Shown in pieces: positions 48,362 to 56,249 of a DNA stretch of 64,000 nt. The position numbers and the translations under genes are program-made. The stretch comes from Bacteriovoracaceae bacterium UBA6153. GTDB taxonomy: Bacteria; Bdellovibrionota; Bacteriovoracia; Bacteriovoracales; Bacteriovoracaceae. The notes under the pieces are model-generated. The model had not been told where the DNA came from, ran no database searches, and was given only the letters and a program-made list of their open reading frames with translations. The stretch's first letter is position 1; every line of letters begins with the position of its first letter. The DNA is taken from NCBI GenBank assembly GCA_002428265.1, contig DIUR01000033.1:186001-250000 (forward strand). Reading direction: 5' to 3'.

Positions 48362-48907
48362 ATGAATGAGATTTACACCAAACTATACCTTGATACCATT
48401 CTAAAGCTTAAACAAGGCCAGAGACCTCAGATTAAGTTGACCCCTGAAATGATCGCTGGCCTCAAAGAGGAATGGCAAAAAGCGCTTAATACAAACGCTA
48501 ACGATGTTATTACGAAGATCCTGTGCATTTTAGATAATACTCAAAATACGACCAGTGAGTTGAATGAACTTTTTTTCAAAACACTAAAGACGATGAAAGA
48601 CTCTGATCTTTTGGTCTACACTCTTTCGGCCTCGCAAAAACATGTCATCGCTGATGGATTAAAATCAGGTGTAATGATTCCCATGGAGTATTTTGAGATC
48701 TTAAAAAATTTACTGCTGGATAAAAATCCTGAAGTTAAAGAATGGACACTCAGAACAATTGAAACAATGGGACCACTTAGTTTAAGGTTAAGAAAAGAAG
48801 TTCTCAATGCGAAACCTGGTTTCATGAAACTCATTAACTCTCATCAGAAAAAAAGTGCTCAATTGATTGAGTTCTTAGAAAATGAATGGAAACGGATGAC
48901 CAAATGA
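48362..48907 (+). CDS. Cytoplasmic helical repeat protein, unknown
   Basis: 181 residues, predicted to be nearly all helical with a HEAT-like feel (ILKNLLLDKNPEVKEWTLRTIE). No signal peptide or catalytic motif. The stop overlaps the next start (ATGA), so the next gene is coupled. The family is not recognised. Confidence 0.7.
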   Translation: MNEIYTKLYLDTILKLKQGQRPQIKLTPEMIAGLKEEWQKALNTNANDVITKILCILDNTQNTTSELNELFFKTLKTMKDSDLLVYTLSASQKHVIADGLKSGVMIPMEYFEILKNLLLDKNPEVKEWTLRTIETMGPLSLRLRKEVLNAKPGFMKLINSHQKKSAQLIEFLENEWKRMTK

Positions 48908-49293
48908 CAAAAAATTATAACGAAGAAGAAGTCAGAAAATTTTTACAAAATAAACACGATCCACAATCACAGTTTGATAAGTTAAAAACTTATACCAATG
49001 CTGCTAATACGCAATTGTTCGATATGGATATGCATGAAACACACAACGTAAATATCATTCCTGATAAGGGTATCAAACCAGCGATGTTCATCCCTGATCC
49101 GCTCAATCCAAAAAAATTTCGCGCGCACCCGACTACAATACGCGCTATGAGAAAAGATTTATTCATGGGTGGAGAAGATTTTGTTGACCTAGAGTGTCTC
49201 ATCACTTGCGCATCATGCAAGACAGAGCTCGATGTGCAATTCTGGCACTTTTGCCCTTACTGCGAAGCCTCGTTTCCCTCGAAGATTCTCTAA
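48904..49293 (+). CDS. Protein with C-terminal zinc ribbon, unknown
   Basis: 129 residues from ATG 48904, which overlaps the upstream stop by 4 bp; ATG 48886 is the alternative. CASC and CPYC near the C-terminus, 15 residues apart, form a treble-clef or zinc-ribbon site. The N-terminal two thirds are polar. It is cotranscribed with the helical protein gene. Confidence 0.65.
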   Translation: MTKNYNEEEVRKFLQNKHDPQSQFDKLKTYTNAANTQLFDMDMHETHNVNIIPDKGIKPAMFIPDPLNPKKFRAHPTTIRAMRKDLFMGGEDFVDLECLITCASCKTELDVQFWHFCPYCEASFPSKIL

Positions 49294-49425
49294 TTCTCAA
49301 TGAAGATGTTAAGCTTTGTTAGATTTTAGTAATTTACTACACTATCCCCCTATCTGTATTGTGAATTTCCAGAACACAATAATAATTGATCTTTGAAATG
49401 TTTGCCGATCTATCACGGAGTAAGA

Positions 49426-49854
49426 ATGAAGAGAGAAAATGCTTATCTGTCTGACAAACAAATTGCTGTATTAAGAGACAAATTACTTTCTGAAAAAGAA
49501 CGTATTTCTAATAAGAAAATGGAACAAGAACAGTATCAACTCGACAGAAACGAGTTGTCTGATCCATTAGATGAAGCAAGTGTTAATACACAAACTTCTC
49601 ACGATATCAGATTCATCAATCGCGAAAACTTCTTCCTTAAAAAAGTGAACAAGTCTCTTGAAGCTATGAGCCGTGGAACTTACGGACTATGCGAAGAGTG
49701 CGACGGTGAGATTGGATTTGAGCGCCTAAACGCAAGACTTACAGCAGAAATGTGCATTGCATGTAAAGAAGAAGCGGAAATGGCAGAAAACAACAACTTC
49801 TTCGATAAAAAATCAAAGTCACTAGGAAGAGCTCTTCACGATACTCTTAGATAA
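49426..49854 (+). CDS. DksA/TraR-family zinc-finger protein
   Basis: 142 residues from ATG 49426 (GGAG 6 bp upstream). An N-terminal coiled coil (residues 8-60, with LSDPLDEASVNTQ at its tip) leads to CEEC and CIAC, the C-x2-C-x17-C-x2-C zinc finger of DksA. DksA-like proteins enter the RNA polymerase secondary channel with ppGpp. A terminator follows. Confidence 0.88.
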   Translation: MKRENAYLSDKQIAVLRDKLLSEKERISNKKMEQEQYQLDRNELSDPLDEASVNTQTSHDIRFINRENFFLKKVNKSLEAMSRGTYGLCEECDGEIGFERLNARLTAEMCIACKEEAEMAENNNFFDKKSKSLGRALHDTLR

Positions 49855-49885
49855 TAGGCATTATTTAAAGTAATTTTTTGTTATG

Positions 49886-49916
49886 AAAGGCCCGCTTATG
49901 CGGGCCTTTTATTTTT
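49886..49916 (+). terminator. Intrinsic terminator after the DksA-like gene
   Basis: GGCCCGC, loop TTAT, GCGGGCC, then TTTTATTTTT. It lies about 35 bp after the stop codon. Confidence 0.9.
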
Positions 49917-49973
49917 CACCACTTTTCAATTTTTTCATTTATATTATTCCTATTAACAAAATAGGGAGAACTT

Positions 49974-50441
49974 ATGAAAAAGAACATCTTGGCCGCGTTA
50001 TTACTTTCTCTTGCCCTTGCAAGCTGTGCAAACAATGCAAAAGTTGAACAATCAATCGAAAAGAAGATTGAAGAAGTTCCAGCTACAACTCGCCCACTAA
50101 ACGAAACGATCAAAGAACAAATCAGAACTTCTGCATTAACAGCAGAACAAAAAGAAAAACTTCTTGCTCTTGAAGAGAAATCTCACGCTGAACATACTGC
50201 TGTAACTGAAGAAATTGAAAAAGCAAAAGTTGTTCTACTTGAAGCTGTTCTTTCTCCAAAAATGAAGCAATCAGAACTAAACGCTCTAAAAAATAAAATT
50301 AGATCATTAGACAAAAAAAGAATGGAGAATGGATTTGCAACTATTGCAGAAGTTAGAAAAATCATCGCTCCAGAAAAAAACGTTCAACACACTGAAGTTT
50401 ACAAAGCTATCTTAGAAAACCGTTTCAGAGGAATCGAATAG
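49974..50441 (+). CDS. Small helical lipoprotein
   Basis: 155 residues. The lipobox LASC lies within a standard signal peptide (MKKNILAALLLSLALASC). The rest is charged and helical, with repeated Lys/Glu and no other Cys. The sequence is adenine-rich with uniform codons, suggesting strong expression. An AGGGAGAAC ribosome site is present. The role is unknown; a periplasmic coiled-coil linker is possible. Confidence 0.75.
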   Translation: MKKNILAALLLSLALASCANNAKVEQSIEKKIEEVPATTRPLNETIKEQIRTSALTAEQKEKLLALEEKSHAEHTAVTEEIEKAKVVLLEAVLSPKMKQSELNALKNKIRSLDKKRMENGFATIAEVRKIIAPEKNVQHTEVYKAILENRFRGIE

Positions 50442-50455
50442 ATTTCTTACATGAG

Positions 50456-50482
50456 GGCCCGCTTTAAGCGGGCCTTTTATTA
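50456..50482 (+). terminator. Intrinsic terminator after the small lipoprotein gene
   Basis: GGCCCGC, loop TTTAA, GCGGGCC, TTTTATTATT. The next start codon follows only a few bases later, so it may also affect translation of that gene. Confidence 0.8.
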
Positions 50483-50484
50483 TT

Positions 50485-51387
50485 ATGAACAAATTAACAA
50501 ACTTTAAAGACTCACCCATTTTCGCAGTCGCCTTAATTATTCTCTCAATGCTCTCGCTCGTCAGTGGCGCCTCTCTGGCCAAACAACTCTTTCAATCTAT
50601 CGGCACCGAAAGCACTTCGGTTATCCGCTTAGCTGTGGCCTCATTTTTTCTCATTGTTATCTGGAGACCCTGGCGAACAAAGCTCAATAAGAGTCAGTTA
50701 AAGATCATTGCTGTCTACGGTGTTTGTTTGGGAGTGATGAATTTTCTTTTTTATATGGCCATTGCAAGACTACCTCTTGGAATTGCGATTGCTATTGAGT
50801 TTACTGGCCCTCTTTCTGTTGCAATCTTTTTATCCAGAAAACCACTGGATTTTTTATGGGCCATTCTCGCCATCCTTGGCATCGTACTTATTCTTCCCAT
50901 TTCAAACGTTCCAGAGCAAATTGATCTTTTAGGCGTTGTCTATGCTCTTGGAGCGGCCGCTGCTTGGGCGCTTTATATTATTCAAGGAAAGAAGGCCTCT
51001 GGCGCTGCTCACTCTGGCATTGTGACCTCTCTTGGAATGACGGCCGGGTTTATTGCAGTTTTGCCTTTTGGTGCCACTAATATCCCTATGGTATTTTCAA
51101 GTTCAACATTAGTTCTTACGGCCATTGGGGTTGGGATTTTATCGAGTGCTGTTCCTTATTCATTAGAGATGATTTCCTTAAAGAAACTTGCTTCAAAACA
51201 CTTTAGTTTGCTGATGAGTATGGAGCCTGCAATTGGTGCTATCGCTGGTTATTTCTATCTCGATGAGAAATTAAGCCTTATGCAGCTCTTGGCGATTTTG
51301 TGTATTATTGCGGCCTCTGTGGGGAGTACGTTGATGGCGTCGAAGAAAGTTAATGAGCAAGTTGAGAGTGGGATTGTTAATCCCTAA
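50485..51387 (+). CDS. RhtA-like EamA-family exporter
   Basis: 300 residues and ten membrane segments in two EamA repeats. FAVALIILSMLSLVSGASLA with LAVASFFLIVIWRPWR resembles the threonine/homoserine exporter RhtA. The ATG lies 10 bp after the stem of a terminator and has no ordinary leader. Amino-acid efflux is inferred from similarity. Convergent with lepB. Confidence 0.85.
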   Translation: MNKLTNFKDSPIFAVALIILSMLSLVSGASLAKQLFQSIGTESTSVIRLAVASFFLIVIWRPWRTKLNKSQLKIIAVYGVCLGVMNFLFYMAIARLPLGIAIAIEFTGPLSVAIFLSRKPLDFLWAILAILGIVLILPISNVPEQIDLLGVVYALGAAAAWALYIIQGKKASGAAHSGIVTSLGMTAGFIAVLPFGATNIPMVFSSSTLVLTAIGVGILSSAVPYSLEMISLKKLASKHFSLLMSMEPAIGAIAGYFYLDEKLSLMQLLAILCIIAASVGSTLMASKKVNEQVESGIVNP

Positions 51388-51388
51388 T

Positions 51389-52096
51389 CTAATGAATCAC
51401 CTTACCAATTCTTGAAGGACTAAAACTCAACCCAGTGCTGTCTAAGACAGGCAAAGTTAACGACATCCAAATAGCGAATGCACGACCTTTGATATTTTCC
51501 TCAGGCACAAATCCCCAATACCTAGAATCTCCAGAAAAATCACGATTGTCCCCCATTACAAAGTATTTCCCAGCAGGAACTTTGAAACGTGTGATCGTAT
51601 CGGCCTTAGTGGCCCTATCTGTTGATTGAATAAAGTAGTCATGATTATTATTTGGAACCTTAAAAATATTAACTTTCATCCCATCAAAACTATCTGCAAA
51701 ATCTTTTGTTGCGACAGAGCTATCGGGAATGTAGCTAATAAGCTTTCCATTCAAAAAAACTCTCTTTTCTATCATTTCGATTTCGTCACCCGGCACACCA
51801 ATGACTCTTTTAATATAATTAATACTCGGGTCTTCCGGGTACTTGAAGACGATCACATCATCTCTTTTGGGTGGCTCAAAGTTTGTTAAATAGATCGGGT
51901 CTGAAAACATATCTGAGTAAGGCAGCTTGAATCCATAAGAGAATTTATTCACGAGAATGAAATCTCCAATGTTTAAAGTTGGAATCATTGATCCGCTGGG
52001 GATTCTGAAAGGTTCAATGAACGTGGACCTGAAGGCGAAGACTGCAAGGATGATGATTGCGATTGATTTGATTTCTTTGAAGATGTTTTTTTTCAT
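51389..52096 (-). CDS. lepB: Signal peptidase I
   Basis: 235 residues from ATG 52096, which has GGAAAG upstream. One membrane segment (SIAIIILAVFAFRSTFI) is followed by the catalytic Ser36 (RIPSGSMIP) and Lys96 (NYIKRVIGVPGDE), then GDNRDFSGDSRYWGFV. It cuts signal peptides of exported proteins, many of which lie around it. Its C-terminal residues IWMSLTLPVLDSTGLSF recur in degraded form at 62307-62369. Confidence 0.94.
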   Translation of the reverse strand: MKKNIFKEIKSIAIIILAVFAFRSTFIEPFRIPSGSMIPTLNIGDFILVNKFSYGFKLPYSDMFSDPIYLTNFEPPKRDDVIVFKYPEDPSINYIKRVIGVPGDEIEMIEKRVFLNGKLISYIPDSSVATKDFADSFDGMKVNIFKVPNNNHDYFIQSTDRATKADTITRFKVPAGKYFVMGDNRDFSGDSRYWGFVPEENIKGRAFAIWMSLTLPVLDSTGLSFSPSRIGKVIH

Positions 52097-52421
52097 TGGG
52101 GGCTTTCCGGTAAATATATAAGTCATATTATCGTAAAGCTTGGGAGATTTCAAATCTAGTTGTTTTAATAGGAAATGAGCTTATTGGAAAGTTGTACTGG
52201 CAGTGTGAAGACAGCTAGAAGCCTATTAATCTTATTCATTAAATTTAAATTTTGGATTTTTATTGGGATGAAAAGGTAAGGATTACGAGTATTTTTTAAT
52301 GACAACCTCTGCCCATATTATGAGCAAAAAGGTTATCAATACATATTAAATAAACTTAAGAGGCTAATAAACATTTAAAGGAATAAAGTATTTAACAGTA
52401 AAAGCTCTTGCGAAATTCACT
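52097..52421. other. Intergenic region between lepB and the hexapeptide-repeat block
   Basis: 325 bp, AT-rich. I see no reading frame, hairpin or repeat of note. It probably holds the lepB promoter. Confidence 0.5.
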
Positions 52422-54260
52422 TTATTTTATTCTTGTTTGATAATGTTTTTGAATTACATCCGATTTAAATTTTTTCGCTTGATCATTTTTCTCAACTAGT
52501 TTCAAGACATTATTCGCAATATTTTGAATTATTTCTTTTTGAAGAAATTCGTCCCTTTTTTGATTCTTTTTATTTGGATAATTACATCCAGCAAATTGTC
52601 CTGATAAAGATTCGTTATAAACGTAAGCATTACAAGTTGCTGTAGAGCCATTCAAAAAAGATGAAACGACTATTGCATTTTGATTAACGAGAGATTGATT
52701 TGTAACAGATGAATTAGCAATGTCAGCACTTCCAGTTGCTGTTGATTTTTGTGTTAAGGATGAATTATCGTAAAGTTGAGCATCTCCACTCACAGTTGAG
52801 TCATTTACGACTGATTGATAAACAGCACTATTCCCACTTACAATTGACTGATTCAAAACTGTAGAATTTATTATCCCAACGTTTCCCGTTGTTTTAGAAT
52901 TCTGCACTAGAGAGTCACGAATATCTTGAATATAGAGCCCGTCCCTCAGAGATGTACCCGCTACATCTGCATTATCTAAATCAACACTTCCCTGTGTATA
53001 AATTGCCCCGCTCAGTTTTGAACCATTATGAGCCCTGCATGTATCACAGAAATTTATCCCTGCGTAATTTCCTGAAACTTCATATCCATTAATTGTCACG
53101 CCACCTTCGACTGTCCCTAAAATAAAACCTATTCCTTTGAAAGTTGAAGAAATAAATTTTTTATTTAACCCCTCTGTGTTAGTTAAATTAGCAACATTAG
53201 CAATAGCTCCTCCTCCATCATATACAACAGATCCTTCGATGGTTGAATTTTCAATATATTTATTCACAAAATAAAAACCTGAAAAATTATTATTACCTTT
53301 AAGAAGAATATCTCCAAAAATAACTGATCTATTCATAATAGTGCCGTGTAATTTAGCCTCAGCAGTATAAGTACCACTATTTTCTATTGTGACACCATCA
53401 AAAATCATTTCGCCTATAATTGTTGGGGATCCTTGAATATTCGTATTTCTTAGATCTGCTCCTCCTCCCACAAGCCCCCCCTTGATATTAGGGCTCCCTA
53501 CAATAGTCGACTCATAGATAAAAACAGATGACACTGAATCTGCAGTAAACCCAAGAGGAACCTTTTCCTCAATCGTTGGATTTCCAGTAACTTTAACCTT
53601 TTCTAAATATATTCTCTTAGTGAAAGTTTTAATTTTAGGATCACCTTCAATTGTAGTATTTTTCAAAATAATTTCGCCTGTGCCTGTAGACTGATCCTCA
53701 AAAAGAAACTTTCCTTTTAATTCAGTATCAGCAATATAGGCCGATCCGTTCGACATAATTTTTGACTGTGTAGCCCTTGAGGGAGAAGTTGACTCAATAT
53801 TTGAATTTTGTATTACAATTTTTCCAAGAAAAGTTGAATAGCCGCATACTCGTGAATTTCTTATAAATGTTTCTTCGTCGTAATTAGTTCTTGTGCTGAC
53901 TATACTGTATTCAGGAGGAGCTTCCCCACCTGGATTGAAAACCCAATAACTCCAAGGTTCAACAGCTCCATCAGCATCTCTACATAACAATGCAGGATCG
54001 GCTTCAAAACTAATTTTTTTACAACTTTTTCCTTCGGAATTTTTTAATTGAATAACAGAGTTATTTTTAAAATCACCCATTAAAAAAAAGCTTACATCAA
54101 CTCCATAAACATTTTTTCTTAGCGTTGCTTTCAGATTACCATTTCTAGACACACGAAAAATAAAATCATTAAGATGTATTCTTTCATCAATCAAAGAGCA
54201 ATCGCTTGAAAAGGCATTAAAAGATAATAAAAATGTACATAAAAAAACTATTCTTCTCAT
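52422..54260 (-). CDS. Exported hexapeptide-repeat (left-handed beta-helix) protein
   Basis: 612 residues. The signal peptide MRRIVFLCTFLLSFNAFSS is followed by an N-terminal domain with four Cys (SDCSLID and LLCRDADGAVEPWSY), then a long series of short beta repeats. The later ones read like SGNSAVYQSVVN, VSGDAQLYDNS and TGSADIANSS. The C-terminus is charged and helical. The DADGAVEPWSY segment recurs in the pseudogene at 55211. It is probably a surface or periplasmic structural protein; no acyltransferase residues are seen. Confidence 0.7.
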   Translation of the reverse strand: MRRIVFLCTFLLSFNAFSSDCSLIDERIHLNDFIFRVSRNGNLKATLRKNVYGVDVSFFLMGDFKNNSVIQLKNSEGKSCKKISFEADPALLCRDADGAVEPWSYWVFNPGGEAPPEYSIVSTRTNYDEETFIRNSRVCGYSTFLGKIVIQNSNIESTSPSRATQSKIMSNGSAYIADTELKGKFLFEDQSTGTGEIILKNTTIEGDPKIKTFTKRIYLEKVKVTGNPTIEEKVPLGFTADSVSSVFIYESTIVGSPNIKGGLVGGGADLRNTNIQGSPTIIGEMIFDGVTIENSGTYTAEAKLHGTIMNRSVIFGDILLKGNNNFSGFYFVNKYIENSTIEGSVVYDGGGAIANVANLTNTEGLNKKFISSTFKGIGFILGTVEGGVTINGYEVSGNYAGINFCDTCRAHNGSKLSGAIYTQGSVDLDNADVAGTSLRDGLYIQDIRDSLVQNSKTTGNVGIINSTVLNQSIVSGNSAVYQSVVNDSTVSGDAQLYDNSSLTQKSTATGSADIANSSVTNQSLVNQNAIVVSSFLNGSTATCNAYVYNESLSGQFAGCNYPNKKNQKRDEFLQKEIIQNIANNVLKLVEKNDQAKKFKSDVIQKHYQTRIK

Positions 54261-54333
54261 AAAGCATTCATTCCTAATAATATTTTACTTCGAGCAACAC
54301 TGCGAAAAACTAACAAATTAGATCTTTATATTA

Positions 54334-55164
54334 TTAATTCCTATTACAAGGTAGCGGAGCCACTTCTACACTGTCCTTATAGAAAAAATATAGATCCATA
54401 CATCCCTCAATCCCTTTTACATTTAGTAAAACAACTTTCTGTTTCTCCCAATCTGCCACCAGTAAGAAAGAATCCTCATTGCGAAGAGAGAAAGTTGTCG
54501 TAAAAAGCTTATGAAAAGAGGTGGGAGTTTTTATTCCCGTAGAAAAAGGTCCTTCTGGACCTGAGTCATTATAAATATAAAAAACATTATTAAAGATATT
54601 TATAGATTTCATTGTGACTTCTTTTTTATTTAAATCCCACCCTGAATATTTAAAATTAACCTTTTTCACAGGAGTGGTTGGTATTAAATTAAATTTGATT
54701 TCAATGAGCTTTCTTTTTGTCCCAATGTAGCCAAAACCTGTAGCATATTCACTAAAAGAAGATATTTTTTTGATCAAAGAAATTTTATCTTCATCATAAC
54801 TTAAAATAACTCTTAGTTTCTCGTAAGCATTATCTCCTTGATCTGTAGGTACAATGCCATAGACGTAGTCCTTTACAATAAAATCTGGATTTTTTACCCC
54901 TTTTTCTATATCTACAGACTGAATAATTGTTCCAATATTTATTCCATAACTTTTCAACTCACTTGTTGGTACTTTAAAAACTGAGTTCGCACCCAAATCA
55001 CCTATCAGTTTGACTGTAGAAAAATTTGGTATAATTATCATTCCTTCTAAATAACTTAAAAATTGTTTTGAATCTGCAACGACAGGAACAGGTGTTGGAA
55101 TTACACTTACATCACCTGCATTTGCGAGATCAATCAAAACAAATAACATAATAAATAACCTCAT
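54334..55164 (-). CDS. Secreted protein, paralogue of the 55401 gene
   Basis: 276 residues. The signal peptide MRLFIMLFVLIDLANA is followed by a 250-residue mature domain. It matches the neighbour at 55401 along its length: PNFS, QSVD-x-GxKNPxFIVxDYVY, ILSYD, YATGxxYxGxxRKL and a Cys pair at the C-terminus (GCMDLYF and PLPC). The leader AGGGAGATATTTTT is similar to that of its paralogue. The family is not recognised. Confidence 0.7.
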   Translation of the reverse strand: MRLFIMLFVLIDLANAGDVSVIPTPVPVVADSKQFLSYLEGMIIIPNFSTVKLIGDLGANSVFKVPTSELKSYGINIGTIIQSVDIEKGVKNPDFIVKDYVYGIVPTDQGDNAYEKLRVILSYDEDKISLIKKISSFSEYATGFGYIGTKRKLIEIKFNLIPTTPVKKVNFKYSGWDLNKKEVTMKSINIFNNVFYIYNDSGPEGPFSTGIKTPTSFHKLFTTTFSLRNEDSFLLVADWEKQKVVLLNVKGIEGCMDLYFFYKDSVEVAPLPCNRN

Positions 55165-55210
55165 AAAAATATCTCCCTATATGTCTTTTTCATTCTATTA
55201 TATGTCCACA

Positions 55211-55361
55211 TTAACGTTCCAACATACTTATCTGGCCGCAGTTAAACACGAAAGGTGTGTTGGAACCATTTCGATCATAACTCCAAGGCTCAACAGCACC
55301 ATTAGAATCTCTATGTAGTAAAGCTGATCAACACTAACAAGAAGAAAATTCTATTATTCAT
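55211..55361 (-). pseudogene. Remnant of a gene related to the 52422 protein
   Basis: From ATG 55361 the sequence reads MNNRIFFLLVLI, a signal-peptide start. Then, one frame over, comes ALLHRDSNGAVEPWSYDRNG to a stop at 55211. ALLxRDxxGAVEPWSY is nearly identical to the N-terminal domain of the 52422 protein. The piece between them is deleted and the rest of the gene is missing. It lies between the two paralogues at 54334 and 55401. Confidence 0.65.
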
Positions 55362-55400
55362 AATTTATCCATATTATAATTTTATTTTTCAAATAAAAAA

Positions 55401-56249
55401 CTACTGGAAATTAGAGCAAGGAAGAGGAATGTATGAACTAGTAACTTTTCCGATTATGTAAACATAAGAACATCCTCCCCAAACTGAGTCTGATAAAATT
55501 AACAATTTTTCATCTTTTCCCCAACTAACTAGTCTCATATTTTTTCGATCAGATGTCAGGATTCGGCCATTCGCCGTCAGGCCAAAATACCCTGAAGGAG
55601 TTTTCAGAATAGGCTCATAGCTTGAAAGCTCTTCGCTAGATTTTCGAATAAACAAAGTATTATTAAATATATTAGCAAAGTATATATTCGTATTCTTATC
55701 TTTGGGATTCCAGCTCTCTCGCTTAAAGTCGACACTTCCAATTTCAGCTACTGGATATAGACTTTCTTTAGATTCATACAATTTTCGATCAAGACCTAAG
55801 TAAGCTATTCCTGTTGCATAAATAACTGAAACTTTATTTTTCACTACTTCATCAATAACTTTATCATCATAACTTAAAATTATGTGTAGTCGACCAAGGG
55901 ACTCCTTTCCACCGTCTTCTTCTTTTGGCCATCGTGCATAAACATAGTCTCTTACAATGAAATTAGGATTTTTTCGGCCTGTTTGAAAATCTACACTCTG
56001 AACAACGACTCCAGCCTTTAAGCCATATTTTTCTAGAGCCAAAGTTGAGACCTTGAAAACTAATGTTTTTTTTGCTTCATTTTTGTATTGATCAATAGAA
56101 AAATTAGGTAGCACAATTAAACCTTTACTATAAAAAAGAAAATTCTGAGAATCTTTGGCAAGAGGAGGATATTCTTCTCCGATCTCCTTAGCAACTCCAA
56201 CTGAAGACCAAAACAGCAAAACCATAAAAAATACCATTATCTTTTTCAT
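55401..56249 (-). CDS. Secreted protein, paralogue of the 54334 gene
   Basis: 282 residues. The signal peptide MKKIMVFFMVLLFWSSVGVA is followed by a mature domain homologous to the 54334 product throughout. A Cys pair at the C-terminus (GCSYVYI and PLPC) is conserved. The start overlaps the upstream gene by 4 bp (ATGA), so it is translated with the peptidase-fusion gene. The function is unknown. Confidence 0.7.
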   Translation of the reverse strand: MKKIMVFFMVLLFWSSVGVAKEIGEEYPPLAKDSQNFLFYSKGLIVLPNFSIDQYKNEAKKTLVFKVSTLALEKYGLKAGVVVQSVDFQTGRKNPNFIVRDYVYARWPKEEDGGKESLGRLHIILSYDDKVIDEVVKNKVSVIYATGIAYLGLDRKLYESKESLYPVAEIGSVDFKRESWNPKDKNTNIYFANIFNNTLFIRKSSEELSSYEPILKTPSGYFGLTANGRILTSDRKNMRLVSWGKDEKLLILSDSVWGGCSYVYIIGKVTSSYIPLPCSNFQ

